Origin: G963675935 sp963675935
GTDB taxonomy: Bacteria > Planctomycetota > Planctomycetia > Pirellulales > Thermoguttaceae
Length of the DNA stretch: 64,000 bases
NCBI GenBank assembly: GCA_963675935.2
Contig: CAXXPV010000005.1
Coordinates: 124,001 to 188,000, forward strand
Direction of reading: 5' to 3'
Shown here: positions 1 through 7,692 of the stretch, one piece after another
Layout: each line of letters opens with the position of its first letter
Numbering within the stretch: the first letter of the stretch is position 1
Program-made: the position numbers and the translations under genes
The notes under the pieces: generated by a model
The model's input: only the letters and a program-made list of their open reading frames with translations
What the model was told of the DNA's origin: nothing
The model's database searches: none

Positions 1-267
1 CTGGACGGCGAAGAGGGTCAGTGGCACGAGTGCGTTACCTCGCCGCCATACCAACCACGCCGCCACGGCCATGCTCAGGTAGAGAAGCGACCACACCGGA
101 CCAAATATCCAACCGGGCGGCGTCCACGCTGGTTTCACCAGTCCGGCGTGCCAAGTGGGAATGTTGGGAGCGGTTGCCAGCCCACCGATCCCCGCCACAG
201 CAAAACAGACCACCACCAGCCCAACCAGTGCAAGCGAAGGATGTTTGGGAGGATCGGCAAAAACCAC
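1..267 (-). CDS. tspO: TspO/MBR family protein, 3' part beyond window edge
   Basis: Codes for the first 89 residues of a TspO/MBR tryptophan-rich sensory protein, a five-helix membrane protein that binds porphyrins and other hydrophobic ligands. The GTG start at 267 is preceded by a GAGGAA Shine-Dalgarno. It shows the family segments WTPPGWIFGPVW and the first helices. The gene runs off the left edge, so its end is not visible. A complete paralogue lies at 55889-56371. The two differ at only a few residues here (for example PTWH against PTWY), with colinear upstream DNA. Family call is firm; function in this organism is not known. Confidence 0.85.
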   Translation of the reverse strand, partial: MVFADPPKHPSLALVGLVVVCFAVAGIGGLATAPNIPTWHAGLVKPAWTPPGWIFGPVWSLLYLSMAVAAWLVWRRGNALVPLTLFAVQ

Positions 268-503
268 TTTTCATTCCTCTTCAATGGAGTAGCAATCTCC
301 ATGCACAGTGCAATAAATTATAGGTTGATGTCGAGACAGGGGTAGTGGAATACTCCGCATCAATGGAATATGATTTATTTCATCGATATTCAATTCGCAC
401 CCCATTGGCCTGTCCTGATCCGATTTCTAAATTTCGATTTGAAATAATTGAATCTGGAACCTATAGGAATTGGCTTAATGGTAAAGGAGAACGAAATGGC
501 AAC
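1..503. repeat. Segmental duplication, copy 1 (tspO 5' half and downstream region)
   Basis: Positions 1 to about 503 align without any indel to 56105-56607 at a constant offset of 56,104, with scattered substitutions. The block holds the 5' part of tspO, the intergenic region and the ribosome binding site plus first codons of the following rightward gene (cupin here). After the first codons the copies diverge, so the cupin survives only in this copy. Extent to the left is cut by the window edge. Confidence 0.9.
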
Positions 504-858
504 CCTAATCGAAAAACCAACGACCATCCAAGCTGCAGGCCAGCCACCCAAGCTCATCGAGGAGTTCATCGGGCGGGTGAACTCGAAGACGGCGGCGGTC
601 AGTATTGCCCGCATGAAGAGTCCATGTGGCTGGTTGGAGCCAGGGCAAACGCCGGAATTCGACGAATACACGGTCGTTCTCCGAGGCCGCCTGCACGTCA
701 AGTTGAAGAATAAGGAATTTGACGTAGATGCCGGGCAAGCGATCATCATCCAAGCCGGGGAGTGGGTTCAGTATAGCACGCCATCGTCAGATGGTGCGGA
801 GTACATCGCCGTTTGTCTTCCGGCATTTTCACCGACGATAGTCCATCGAGAGGAGTAG
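496..858 (+). CDS. Small cupin-domain protein
   Basis: A 120-residue single-domain cupin (beta-barrel fold). The start at 496 is chosen because AAAGGAGA lies just upstream; an in-frame upstream extension exists but has no such site. The segment from about residue 55 (PGQTPEFDEYTVVLRG) to residue 90 (GQAIIIQAGEWVQY) matches the two cupin motifs. The usual metal-binding HxH of motif 1 is not present (PEFDEYT in its place), so catalysis cannot be assumed. It is followed after 4 bases by the Rmf-like gene, so the two are probably co-transcribed. Substrate is not predictable. Confidence 0.75.
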   Translation: MATLIEKPTTIQAAGQPPKLIEEFIGRVNSKTAAVSIARMKSPCGWLEPGQTPEFDEYTVVLRGRLHVKLKNKEFDVDAGQAIIIQAGEWVQYSTPSSDGAEYIAVCLPAFSPTIVHREE

Positions 859-862
859 CCCA

Positions 863-1051
863 ATGTTCAAAAACGACGCTTTTGACCAAGGCTACGACGC
901 CTACTGGGACGGCGTTGATGCAACCGACAATCCGTATGGCGAGGACGAACCCGAAGAACGCCAAGAATGGGAATCAGGTTGGCGTGCCGCACGAAAACAC
1001 GATTATGATGAAAGCGGGGAATGGCAGAAACTGGCGGTTGATTCGAAATAG
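863..1051 (+). CDS. Rmf/CrpP-like small protein
   Basis: A 62-residue acidic protein with the pattern F-QGY-AYWDGV...NPY......R..W..GWRAA, which is that of the ribosome modulation factor/CrpP small-domain family. Rmf binds 70S ribosomes and drives dimerisation in stationary phase; CrpP-type relatives are found in many contexts and their proposed enzymatic role is disputed. The gene starts 4 bases after the cupin stop, with GAGGAG overlapping the end of that gene as ribosome binding site. The C-terminus is charged and variable. Fold assignment is by motif reading only; function is uncertain. Confidence 0.6.
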   Translation: MFKNDAFDQGYDAYWDGVDATDNPYGEDEPEERQEWESGWRAARKHDYDESGEWQKLAVDSK

Positions 1052-1128
1052 ATTGCCGAGACTGGGTGGTAGTTTTGGTGATGGCGGCTGTTGCGATGGC
1101 GAGGTAGGAGAAATCGTCTCGACATCCG

Positions 1129-2682
1129 TTAAATCACCGACAGGGTTGGGTATCGTTTCCGATAGAAGTGTCCCTTACGGCTTCTGAGGAGATAGTCCAG
1201 CCAAAAGCCCGGCAAATCGCCTTTCAACAAGAACGCCGTTTTGACTGACTCGTCGCCGTATTCCGCCAGAACCCGTTTGACGAACCTCGGACTGACCGCA
1301 TCCGAATCGAAGAAGCCACGGATGACCTCCTCCTCATCCTCGGTCAAGCCTTCGCCCATCTTCTTCAGTCCCGCAACCAGAGGCGTGAAATGCGTCATGA
1401 TTTCCTTGCCCTCATCGGGGTTTAGGAATACGCCAAGACCATCGTTCTCCTCCAGCAAATCCTCCGGAAGATTTATTTCCGGGCGTCCTTTCTTTAGCCC
1501 GTGCTTTTTGATGGCATCTTTCACTTCCTGCTGTGGTCTCGATTCCCATTGTTCACGGAGTTCCTTCTGCCAATCCGACGCCATCGACAAACCGTTCGGA
1601 TACACGACCAAATCCTTGCCGTGGTAAAACATCATCTTTTTGTGCAATTCGGACATGATTTGCCTCGCCTGCGTCTCGTACTTCTTGGAGTATCGGCATA
1701 CGATGCCTGGGCTTTGGCGTTTCATCGTCCTTATCAGGTTATCGACATCGACCTCGGAGGCATCGCCCAAAAGTTTTTGCTCGCCCGACCAATACCACTC
1801 TCCCCGCCACGGCACTACACTTCCGAAGAGAAGTTGCCCAGACTTGAACGGATTCCTCTCCATGTCGATCTTGATTTGATAAGGCTGGTCGTTGATGACG
1901 TTCACCGCTTGCAGCACTGAATGACTGACCGACAGGATTTTGAAAAAAGCGGCGTGCCGCTCATACCAACTCCGCAAATCCTTCCGATCATCCTCCGAGA
2001 TGTGAAGAACTCCAGCTAGAATGTCGATTGCTCCCAACCCAGACCAACGGGTGCATTCCTGACAGATAAAATCGTCGGTTTGGGCGATTTCCGATGCTCT
2101 TGGTGGCTGCTCTTCCATGTAGCGTGCGAACAGCGTGCGGAACATAAAGGAATGGGAGCCAAGCCAGACCAGCTTGCGTTTCACATCCCAGCCGAATTCG
2201 TCGGGACTGTCAAAAAATGCCTTCACGCCAGAATCCTTTGGAACGGTCGAGAAGGCATCGGACAGGCATTTACTACTGGCTTCGGCGACACGAGTGAGGT
2301 CTTGATGCGTCGGCGAAAGAACTAGCCCATCAAACAACACTGGGTACAAGACCCAAAGGAAATGACGGAAACGGTCAGGATGGAAAACCGTTCCAAGGTC
2401 GCCGCCGTTGTCTGATAATGTCAAAGGAAGAGCGGTGCCGAAGAACTCGGTGTTGTAGCGTTCGTATGCCGCCCATAGCCCGGTGCTGTTGTGGAGGTCT
2501 TCCGCAAAATCGACGAGAATACCGGCGAGTTCGCCAATCCCGACAGTATCCAGCCGGATGGTATCGTAAGCGAAGTCTCGCTGCATCTTCGAGAGCGTCC
2601 GTCGAAGCCGCTGCACGATTCTGGAAAGATGCGAATCACCTTGCCCTTGGTATCCCTTAGGACGATGTGCAGAATAATTCAT
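1129..2682 (-). CDS. Uncharacterised 517-aa protein
   Basis: A long, clean leftward frame that I cannot assign to a characterised function. The start is taken as the ATG at 2682 (a GTG codon precedes it), behind AAGGAA. The N-terminal third is helix-rich, with a segment around residues 60-120 (DFAEDLHNSTGLWAAYERYN, then LPLTL, then RFRHFLWVLYPVLFDG) reminiscent of DUF3843-type proteins. No signal peptide or membrane helix is obvious. The C-terminal third is acidic and charged (LPEDLLEEND, LTEDEEEVIRGFFD). The gene stands alone, convergent with the cupin pair. The DUF3843 resemblance is a weak recollection that a profile search would settle. Confidence 0.7.
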   Translation of the reverse strand: MNYSAHRPKGYQGQGDSHLSRIVQRLRRTLSKMQRDFAYDTIRLDTVGIGELAGILVDFAEDLHNSTGLWAAYERYNTEFFGTALPLTLSDNGGDLGTVFHPDRFRHFLWVLYPVLFDGLVLSPTHQDLTRVAEASSKCLSDAFSTVPKDSGVKAFFDSPDEFGWDVKRKLVWLGSHSFMFRTLFARYMEEQPPRASEIAQTDDFICQECTRWSGLGAIDILAGVLHISEDDRKDLRSWYERHAAFFKILSVSHSVLQAVNVINDQPYQIKIDMERNPFKSGQLLFGSVVPWRGEWYWSGEQKLLGDASEVDVDNLIRTMKRQSPGIVCRYSKKYETQARQIMSELHKKMMFYHGKDLVVYPNGLSMASDWQKELREQWESRPQQEVKDAIKKHGLKKGRPEINLPEDLLEENDGLGVFLNPDEGKEIMTHFTPLVAGLKKMGEGLTEDEEEVIRGFFDSDAVSPRFVKRVLAEYGDESVKTAFLLKGDLPGFWLDYLLRSRKGHFYRKRYPTLSVI

Positions 2683-2867
2683 CACGTTTCCTTTTCATAG
2701 GCTTTTCTGAACATTCTACTAGCAATCAGGCTGGGTTGGAACACCTTCCGGATTGCTCCAATCTCTTATAATTCAATTCGCAGCGTTCTAACAAAGCATC
2801 TGCCGTGGGATGGCTTGCCAACCCACCCCATTGTCGGGAAAATATGGGCAACTCAGAGGAAACCACC

Positions 2868-3102
2868 ATGCCGACCGCCAAACATGTCCAGCCCGGCACG
2901 AAGATCGGGCTGAAGTTGACTGCCACCGAGCGGAAGCTCATTCTCGACGACCTCATTTGCCTGGACGACAACTACGCCCAGGTAATTCGGGACACGCCTG
3001 CCGACCAACCCGTGCAGTTTACCCTTTGATGACTGGGATGACCTCGGTGGCTTTGTCGCCGCCGAGGCCAATCTGCCTCATGTAAGCAAAGGACGCAGAT
3101 AA
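2868..3102 (+). pseudogene. Small gene upstream of the pRiA4b gene, frameshifted
   Basis: Begins with ATG at 2868 behind AGAGGA and codes for MPTAKHVQPGTKIGLKL followed by TATERKLILDDLICLDD. The frame ends at a TGA at 3027-3029, but one extra T there hides a continuation: dropping one base gives DDWDDLGGFVAAEAN up to a TAA at 3100-3102. That TAA overlaps the ATG of the next gene (TAATG), the arrangement expected for translational coupling, so the intact version probably ended there. Could be a real mutation or a base-calling error in the T run. Function unknown. Confidence 0.6.
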
Positions 3103-3173
3103 TGGCAAAGAAGACCCTCGATCTGAATCTGCCGGTATTCCAACTGAAGATCGCGCTGGATGACACGGAGCCT
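3102..3173 (+). pseudogene. 5' fragment of the pRiA4b ORF-3-like/SEC-C gene
   Basis: Codes for 24 residues, MAKKTLDLNLPVFQLKIAL then DDTEP, before an IS begins at 3174. Joining 3102-3173 to 4887-6368 restores one 517-residue frame (DDTEP then AVWRRIQ) with no frameshift, which proves that this is the natural start of the gene annotated at 4845-6368. The ATG overlaps the stop of the preceding small gene. Confidence 0.9.
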
Positions 3174-3179
3174 GGGCCG

Positions 3180-4586
3180 CTAAAAACTTGGTGTAAGGAA
3201 TGTTTTGTTGTTCGGACAGTTTATGTTCCCTTGAAAGGCGATGGCCTGCTGAACAGGGATCGTTAAGCCGAGGTTTTCTCGGATCCACTTCCCCACCGCG
3301 GCAACCGGCACGGTGGCAAATGCTTGTTGTAGGGTGTCCGAGGTTTTGTGCGTAACCGCAGCTCCAATGTTCAGCAGTGATCCGGTCATGCCTCCCTTAC
3401 TGTGCGTTCCTTGAATACGCTTGTATTTGCCCAAGAGCGACTCCAAAACCTCACTGCTGCCCAACAGATGCCGCCCTTTTTTGACCCATCGAGATTGTTC
3501 CTTGACAAACTGCACAATCCCCGCTTGCAGGCGAAGACCGCTCGGCGTGCGCGCCAGGAGAAGCAAGCGACTTTTCAATTCCTTGGCCGCATGACAATGA
3601 TACCCTTTTTTGCGGATGTAACGGACTGCCTGTTCCGCGACGGCCAGCAGTTCGGTCCAGGCAGCCAACGCCGAACGGTACTCGCTAAGCCACCCCAGTT
3701 TCTGCCGCAGCTTCTTGCGATCGACCGTCTGCCCGGGAAGGTCTCGCGGGGCGTCCAGGTAGGCCAACGCCCGGCTTCCCCAGTTGACCAACGTGTCCAG
3801 ATTCATATAGCGTGCCTTGGTTCGTAAACTGGGCGGAACCAGAAACGCCAATTCCGTCAAGGTGGTTTGTAGCTTCGTGCGGTTGGTGTGGGTGACGAAG
3901 GATTGCCACGCTGCATCGTTGTGCAACTCTCGTTTGAGCAGAATCGCCACCTTGTGCTTGATGTCAAAGACATGCGGCACCCGCCGCGCCACGGGCGAGT
4001 GCGCTCGGAACAGAGCCATGCCGCTTTTTAGTTCCGCGCCTTCGTCGCTGAGGACCGCCGCAGGCACGACGCCCATCTCCTTCCTCGTCGCTTCCAGTTG
4101 TTCTGCCACCGCGGTGGCTGTAGACTGCCGCATGGGAACCAGTCTCAGCAGCGACAAATCCTCGTGTTCCAAGGGCGCCTTTTTCCGCCGCCACGCCGAA
4201 AGCCGTACGCCGACGATCACCAAGCACTTGTGCGGCCCAAGCTGCACCGTGTGGTCCATAATCCATACCCAATCCGGGGCGGCTTTTTTCTTCCGCAGCA
4301 GTTCGAAAAGTCCCAACCGCATCAGCCACAGACGGCCCGCATTGGCGCAGGGCACCCGCACCACGCCGGTCAGGTATTTTCCCACCAATTGCAGCACGCC
4401 CGCCGCGGCGCGCTGACTGGTGGCCGCCTTCAACACCAAGTCCGCAAACAGCGAGATCATGCCCGTGCCGAATTGGTGCCCGGGCAGCGGCGTTACCTCC
4501 AGAGCCGCCGTGGCGGAGTTCGCGGAAGCCGGACAAGGCTCAGGCTCTTTTTTGTTTTCGGTCTTCATGCGAGATGGGGCTGCCAC
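3180..4586 (-). CDS. DDE-type transposase of the 1.7-kb IS
   Basis: A 468-residue protein, or about 6 residues shorter from the second ATG. Probable catalytic acidic residues sit in WIMDHTVQLG (first Asp), VLSDEGAELKSG (second Asp) and near SSEVLESLLGKYK (Glu), followed by a basic tail. The TAG stop lies inside the terminal inverted repeat, so almost no non-coding DNA is left at that end. It overlaps the upstream coiled-coil frame by 47 bases in another frame. Family not certain; transposase identity rests on gene position within a bounded element plus the acidic motifs. Confidence 0.85.
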   Translation of the reverse strand: MAAPSRMKTENKKEPEPCPASANSATAALEVTPLPGHQFGTGMISLFADLVLKAATSQRAAAGVLQLVGKYLTGVVRVPCANAGRLWLMRLGLFELLRKKKAAPDWVWIMDHTVQLGPHKCLVIVGVRLSAWRRKKAPLEHEDLSLLRLVPMRQSTATAVAEQLEATRKEMGVVPAAVLSDEGAELKSGMALFRAHSPVARRVPHVFDIKHKVAILLKRELHNDAAWQSFVTHTNRTKLQTTLTELAFLVPPSLRTKARYMNLDTLVNWGSRALAYLDAPRDLPGQTVDRKKLRQKLGWLSEYRSALAAWTELLAVAEQAVRYIRKKGYHCHAAKELKSRLLLLARTPSGLRLQAGIVQFVKEQSRWVKKGRHLLGSSEVLESLLGKYKRIQGTHSKGGMTGSLLNIGAAVTHKTSDTLQQAFATVPVAAVGKWIRENLGLTIPVQQAIAFQGNINCPNNKTFLTPSF

Positions 4587-4797
4587 ACTGTTTCTGGGCT
4601 TTCTCTTTCCACTTGTGCCGACTGGCTTTCAGTTCGGCAACGCGTTTTTCCAATTGCCGAATGCGCTGTTTGCGTTTCAAGGCCTTGGTCTTCCACTGAT
4701 CGCGGCTCTTCTCGAAGAACGCCAGCAACTTGTGGGGCGGGCTTGAATAACCAATGTCTTCCAAGACGGCTTTCATGAACAACTCCTTGGTACTCAC
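4540..4797 (-). CDS. Coiled-coil accessory ORF of the same IS
   Basis: An 85-residue, strongly basic protein whose second half is a heptad-like helix (KALKRKQRIRQLEKRVAELK and onward), consistent with a coiled coil or DNA-binding helper. It is read first in the element and its 3' end overlaps the transposase start by 47 bases, so expression may be coupled or may join by frameshifting (the transposase is in the +1 frame). No helix-turn-helix is obvious. Confidence 0.6.
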   Translation of the reverse strand: MSTKELFMKAVLEDIGYSSPPHKLLAFFEKSRDQWKTKALKRKQRIRQLEKRVAELKASRHKWKEKAQKQCGSPISHEDRKQKRA

Positions 4798-4844
4798 AAA
4801 AACCGTAGTGGAACAAAATACGTCCTAATGACCAAGACCAGTTT

Positions 4845-6368
4845 TTGGCACATTCCTCCCTGTTTTTAGCGGCCCACACGGAGCCTGCCGTCTGGCGGCG
4901 GATTCAGACGCACAATTGCTCGTTGGCCGACCTTCACGAGATCATTCAATCTTGCGTGGGCTGGGAAGACGACCACATGTACGCCTTTGAGGTCGGAAAC
5001 AAGCAATATACCGACATGAGCAGGGGCGTCGATCCCTACGAGTTCCGCGATTCCCGGTCCGTGTGGCTGAGCGACCTCGTTGAACAGGGGCACGAGCGTT
5101 TCCACTACGAATACGATTTCGGCGATTCCTGGCGACACACAATCGTGATCGAGAACACGCTATTGCCAGAGGAAGGCATTCGATACCCACGATGTTTGGA
5201 CGGCCAGCGTGCCTGCCCGCCAGAGGACTGTGGCGGGGCCTGTGGATACTGCGAATTGCTCGATTCCCTGGCCAATCCCGATGACGAAGAATACGATGAA
5301 CGGTTGGAGTGGATCGGCGACGATTTCGATCCCGAGAAGTTCAATGTCGAAGAGGTGAACCAACAGCTCCTGCGTCTTCGACGATGGATCGGGCAGCACC
5401 CTCGACTGCACGGATCGGCGGCGCAATTTGCCGTGGGAGATCGTATTCGGGCAAAACACGGCGTGATTCACTCGCAGTATCCCGACATCCCCTTGGGCGG
5501 TTGGGTTGGAACGGTGACACAGATCGCTTGGCTGATCCCCATCAGCTACGAAGTCCAGTGGACGGAAGAAACTCTTGCCGCCGTTCATCCCGTGTACGCC
5601 AAGCGATGCCGGCGAGACGATACAAAGCTGGAAACGCATTGGCTGGATGAAAGGGAAATGGAACTTGATTTCTCCGACCAGCCGGTCGAAATGGAGCAGC
5701 CCACGAATCTTATCAGCAGGCCGCTTTCGGGGGACGACCAGGACGATCGCATTCGCATGATCTTCGGGCTGACCAGCGACGATGCGCTGCCGATGATGGG
5801 CGACGAGACGGAGCGGCAGTATTTGGACTTTTTGAAGGCCCACCTGACGTTTCCATTTAACGCTTCGTATTGGTCCGACCTAACGCCGTATTCTCATGCC
5901 AATAAACATGGCGAGGTTGTCGGTCTCGCCTCGCCGTCGCCCATCGACCTTGCACGCGGTATTCTTTGTGAGGTCCGCCGAGAACAGCAGACAGATCACG
6001 TTCCCTTGGTCAATCTGGAACTCGACGAGGGCGATTCCAACAACCAGCATGTGGAGGATTACAAGTATTGGTTGGAAGATGTCCATGAGTTCGACTATTA
6101 CGAAGATGATGAGGAAAAATACTGGGACGATGAGGAGGAAGAAGACGGCTATCAGGATGATGGTGCAGACGAAGACGAAGACTATGTGTACGACGAACCG
6201 GATTTTGGGCCGCGTCTTGCCGCCGGCAACGACGGCGGATACTCGGGTCCGCAGCCGATTCGGCGGGAGCAACCGCCTGTCGGCCGAAACGATCCTTGCC
6301 CTTGCGGCAGCGGCAAGAAGTTCAAAAAGTGCTGTCTGAAAAAGCAGGATGATGGAATCGAGAGGTGA
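4845..6368 (+). CDS. pRiA4b ORF-3-like protein with C-terminal SEC-C motif, 5' end replaced by IS sequence
   Basis: The main part of a gene whose natural start is at 3102. Residues about 10-160 form a plasmid pRiA4b ORF-3-like domain (TEPAVWRRIQ, FHYEYDFGDSW, CGGACGY). The middle resembles no family I know. A long acidic stretch (about residues 400-460) follows, and the C-terminus has a SEC-C zinc motif, CPCGSGKKFKKCC. The IS end supplies an in-frame TTG at 4845, so a fused product lacking the first 24 native residues is possible but not shown. SEC-C motifs usually bind zinc and mediate protein contacts; the cellular role is unknown. Confidence 0.8.
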   Translation: MAHSSLFLAAHTEPAVWRRIQTHNCSLADLHEIIQSCVGWEDDHMYAFEVGNKQYTDMSRGVDPYEFRDSRSVWLSDLVEQGHERFHYEYDFGDSWRHTIVIENTLLPEEGIRYPRCLDGQRACPPEDCGGACGYCELLDSLANPDDEEYDERLEWIGDDFDPEKFNVEEVNQQLLRLRRWIGQHPRLHGSAAQFAVGDRIRAKHGVIHSQYPDIPLGGWVGTVTQIAWLIPISYEVQWTEETLAAVHPVYAKRCRRDDTKLETHWLDEREMELDFSDQPVEMEQPTNLISRPLSGDDQDDRIRMIFGLTSDDALPMMGDETERQYLDFLKAHLTFPFNASYWSDLTPYSHANKHGEVVGLASPSPIDLARGILCEVRREQQTDHVPLVNLELDEGDSNNQHVEDYKYWLEDVHEFDYYEDDEEKYWDDEEEEDGYQDDGADEDEDYVYDEPDFGPRLAAGNDGGYSGPQPIRREQPPVGRNDPCPCGSGKKFKKCCLKKQDDGIER

Positions 6369-6507
6369 CTGACTTGCGCGAAGCAGTCCGCAGCAACCCC
6401 AACCTCAGCGTCGAGATCGTTTCCGCCGGGTTGGGTTGCCTTTAGTTCATGATGAAGCACGGCAATAAGCAGGCAGGTCTTGGTGGCTTGGACGACGATC
6501 TTGGGTA

Positions 6508-6543
6508 TGGCGTAACGTCAATACGCCAACGCTGCTTTTTTTT
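6508..6543 (+). terminator. Possible intrinsic terminator after the SEC-C gene
   Basis: TGGCGTA (6508-6514) pairs exactly with TACGCCA (6522-6528) across a 7-base loop, and eight T residues follow at 6536-6543. The T run begins 7 bases after the stem, farther than usual, so this is only a candidate. It sits about 140 bases after the SEC-C stop codon. Confidence 0.4.
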
Positions 6544-6701
6544 CAGCCATTCAATGATAGGTCGCCGGGAAAGGTATACTCGTCCGGCAATTGTCCTTCG
6601 ATCTCAATGAGCCGGGCATCAACGGCGCTGATCTGCTCGATCAGTTCGCATTCGCGCCGCCGCAGCGTTTCATATTCGATGATTAGGTTTTCATCGTTCA
6701 T
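6543..6701 (-). CDS. Small coiled-coil-like protein, 52 aa
   Basis: ATG at 6699-6701 opens a 52-residue frame starting MNDENLIIEYETLRRRECEL, then a helical stretch ending in EGQLPDEYTFPGDL. It is mostly one amphipathic helix. Downstream of the first structured-leader cassette and on the same strand, it may be part of the same transcript. No family recognised; real-gene status is moderate because of the small size. Confidence 0.4.
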   Translation of the reverse strand: MNDENLIIEYETLRRRECELIEQISAVDARLIEIEGQLPDEYTFPGDLSLNG

Positions 6702-6752
6702 GCTGTAAAACGCCTGCCACCGGCCCAGCGCGGTTGGGGCAAGAGACCGCAG

Positions 6753-6956
6753 CTAGAGCCGGGGCAGGCTCAAATCTCCCGCTGTAAGTTTCATGGCCAT
6801 CGAAAACATGGCTGACCACGCTTCGAATTGGGTATCTGCAATGGCGATGATGGAGTGTCTGCAACTCGTGGCGTGAATGAACCAGCAATTTTTCTGTCGG
6901 CCTTCAGAGACCGTTCTCCAGCCAAGGCATTCCAGACGTTGCATCTCGGCAGTCAT
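6753..6956 (-). CDS. Small protein of cassette 1 (CLGW...EAWSAMFSMAMKL)
   Basis: A 67-residue protein starting MTAEMQRLECLGWRTV and containing EAWSAMFSMAMKL near the C-terminus; cysteines sit in CLGW, NCW and SC. The start at 6956 is chosen because the same MTAE segment, with GTG in place of ATG, opens the paralogous frame at 7500. Directly upstream lies a roughly 190-base structured leader that is also duplicated. I recall similar short CxGW/EAWSA proteins in planctomycete genomes but know no function. Best viewed as the protein part of a duplicated RNA-plus-peptide cassette. Confidence 0.55.
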   Translation of the reverse strand: MTAEMQRLECLGWRTVSEGRQKNCWFIHATSCRHSIIAIADTQFEAWSAMFSMAMKLTAGDLSLPRL

Positions 6957-7155
6957 GTCCGCTCCCATATCCAAGAAATAACAGGGCGTCGATCCGGCTG
7001 CTCACGCAACCCCGACCAAGGGGCGAACAGAACAGCACGGCCGACGCCCTTTACGGGGCGGGCCAAGTGCTGCTTCTGTTCAGGAGCCGTAAACGGCTCA
7101 GGTTGGTCGTTTTGCGTGAAGCAGTAAACTTGACACTCGCGTGTCAATTCAAATT
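6957..7155 (-). ncRNA. Structured-RNA-like leader, copy 1
   Basis: Reading leftward from 7155, the region begins with a TTGACA-like box and the inverted repeat TGACAC-N4-GTGTCA (7131-7146). CTGCTTC then pairs with a later GAAGCAG, enclosing the hairpin GAGCCG-TTTA-CGGCTC. A hairpin CGCCC...GGGCG around GTAA follows, then a long-range pair GGGCGTCG with CGACGCCC enclosing CCCC-N6-GGGG. All these elements recur in copy 2 with substitutions. It ends at the start codon of the small gene. It may be a 5' leader or an independent RNA; this is structure by eye only. Confidence 0.5.
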
Positions 7156-7170
7156 CTTATCGTTGGTCTA

Positions 7171-7500
7171 TCACCTTTCTGGTTGACGTAGACGACCTCT
7201 GCCGCACGTCGGCGGGGTTTGATGTTTTGTTGTGTGGATGCAACGCGCCTGCCGCCGACTCTGCGTCGGTCGGGGCAGGAACCGCAGCATGAGCCGGGGC
7301 AGACGCAGGCGCAGTGGGTTTTCCCCACAAGAATGGCGTTGTTTCGTCCATGCCATCGAATGTGCGTTGTGCCAAGCACCGGCGGCAGTGACGATGAGGC
7401 GATGACTATCGGCGAGCGAAGGCCGACGACCGCTCTCCCGTTGTTGTGGGGCAAGAATGGCCCAACCAAGACACTCGACTTGTTGAATCTCGGCAGTCAC
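7171..7500 (-). CDS. Diverged small protein of cassette 2
   Basis: Starts with GTG at 7500 as VTAEIQQVECLGWAILA, clearly homologous to MTAEMQRLECLGW of cassette 1. After CLGW the similarity becomes patchy (SHRLIVTAAGAW against CRHSIIAIADTQFEAW), and a pattern of small indels suggests the gene is decaying or has shifted frame. The frame stays open to 7171, giving 109 residues. Expressed status uncertain; a pseudogene is equally possible. Confidence 0.35.
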   Translation of the reverse strand: MTAEIQQVECLGWAILAPQQRESGRRPSLADSHRLIVTAAGAWHNAHSMAWTKQRHSCGENPLRLRLPRLMLRFLPRPTQSRRQARCIHTTKHQTPPTCGRGRLRQPER

Positions 7501-7692
7501 GCTTACCCCGCAAGAAAAAATAGAGGGCGTCGAACCGACTGCTCGTCGAACCCCAACCACGGGGCGAAAAGAACAGCACAGCCGACGCCCCTTACGGGGC
7601 GGGCCAAGTGCTGCTTCTTTTCATAAGCCTTTCGGCTCAGGTGGTTGATTTCGACGAAGCAGTAACCTGACACTCGCGTGTCAATTCAAATT
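7501..7692 (-). ncRNA. Structured-RNA-like leader, copy 2
   Basis: Same architecture as 6957-7155. It has TGACAC-N4-GTGTCA at 7668-7683, CTGCTTC with GAAGCAG, AGCC-GAAA-GGCT (GNRA loop), CGCCCC-GTAA-GGGGCG (GNRA loop, full six-pair stem) and the long-range pair GGGCGTCG with CGACGCCC. The stems are kept although bases differ from copy 1: the first hairpin is shorter, the second is completed, and one CG pair becomes a GU-compatible pair. The GNRA loops appear only when read on this strand, which sets the likely direction of transcription. Confidence 0.5.

Larger units (their letters stand above)
3174..4875. mobile_element. Insertion sequence with 14-bp perfect inverted ends
   Basis: The element is bounded by GGGCCGCTAAAAAC at 3174-3187 and its exact complement at 4862-4875. 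The flanks repeat ACACGGAGCCT (3163-3173 and 4876-4886), an 11-bp target duplication, or 12 bp if the next base is counted. Duplications of this length are typical of IS4-like groups, but the transposase does not let me name the family. It carries two overlapping leftward genes and splits a pRiA4b/SEC-C gene. Confidence 0.9.

Noticed and set aside
6957..7692. Repeats read as a second CRISPR or simple tandem repeat
   Set aside because: Only two copies, about 190 bases each with a gene in between; no short regular repeat-spacer spacing.
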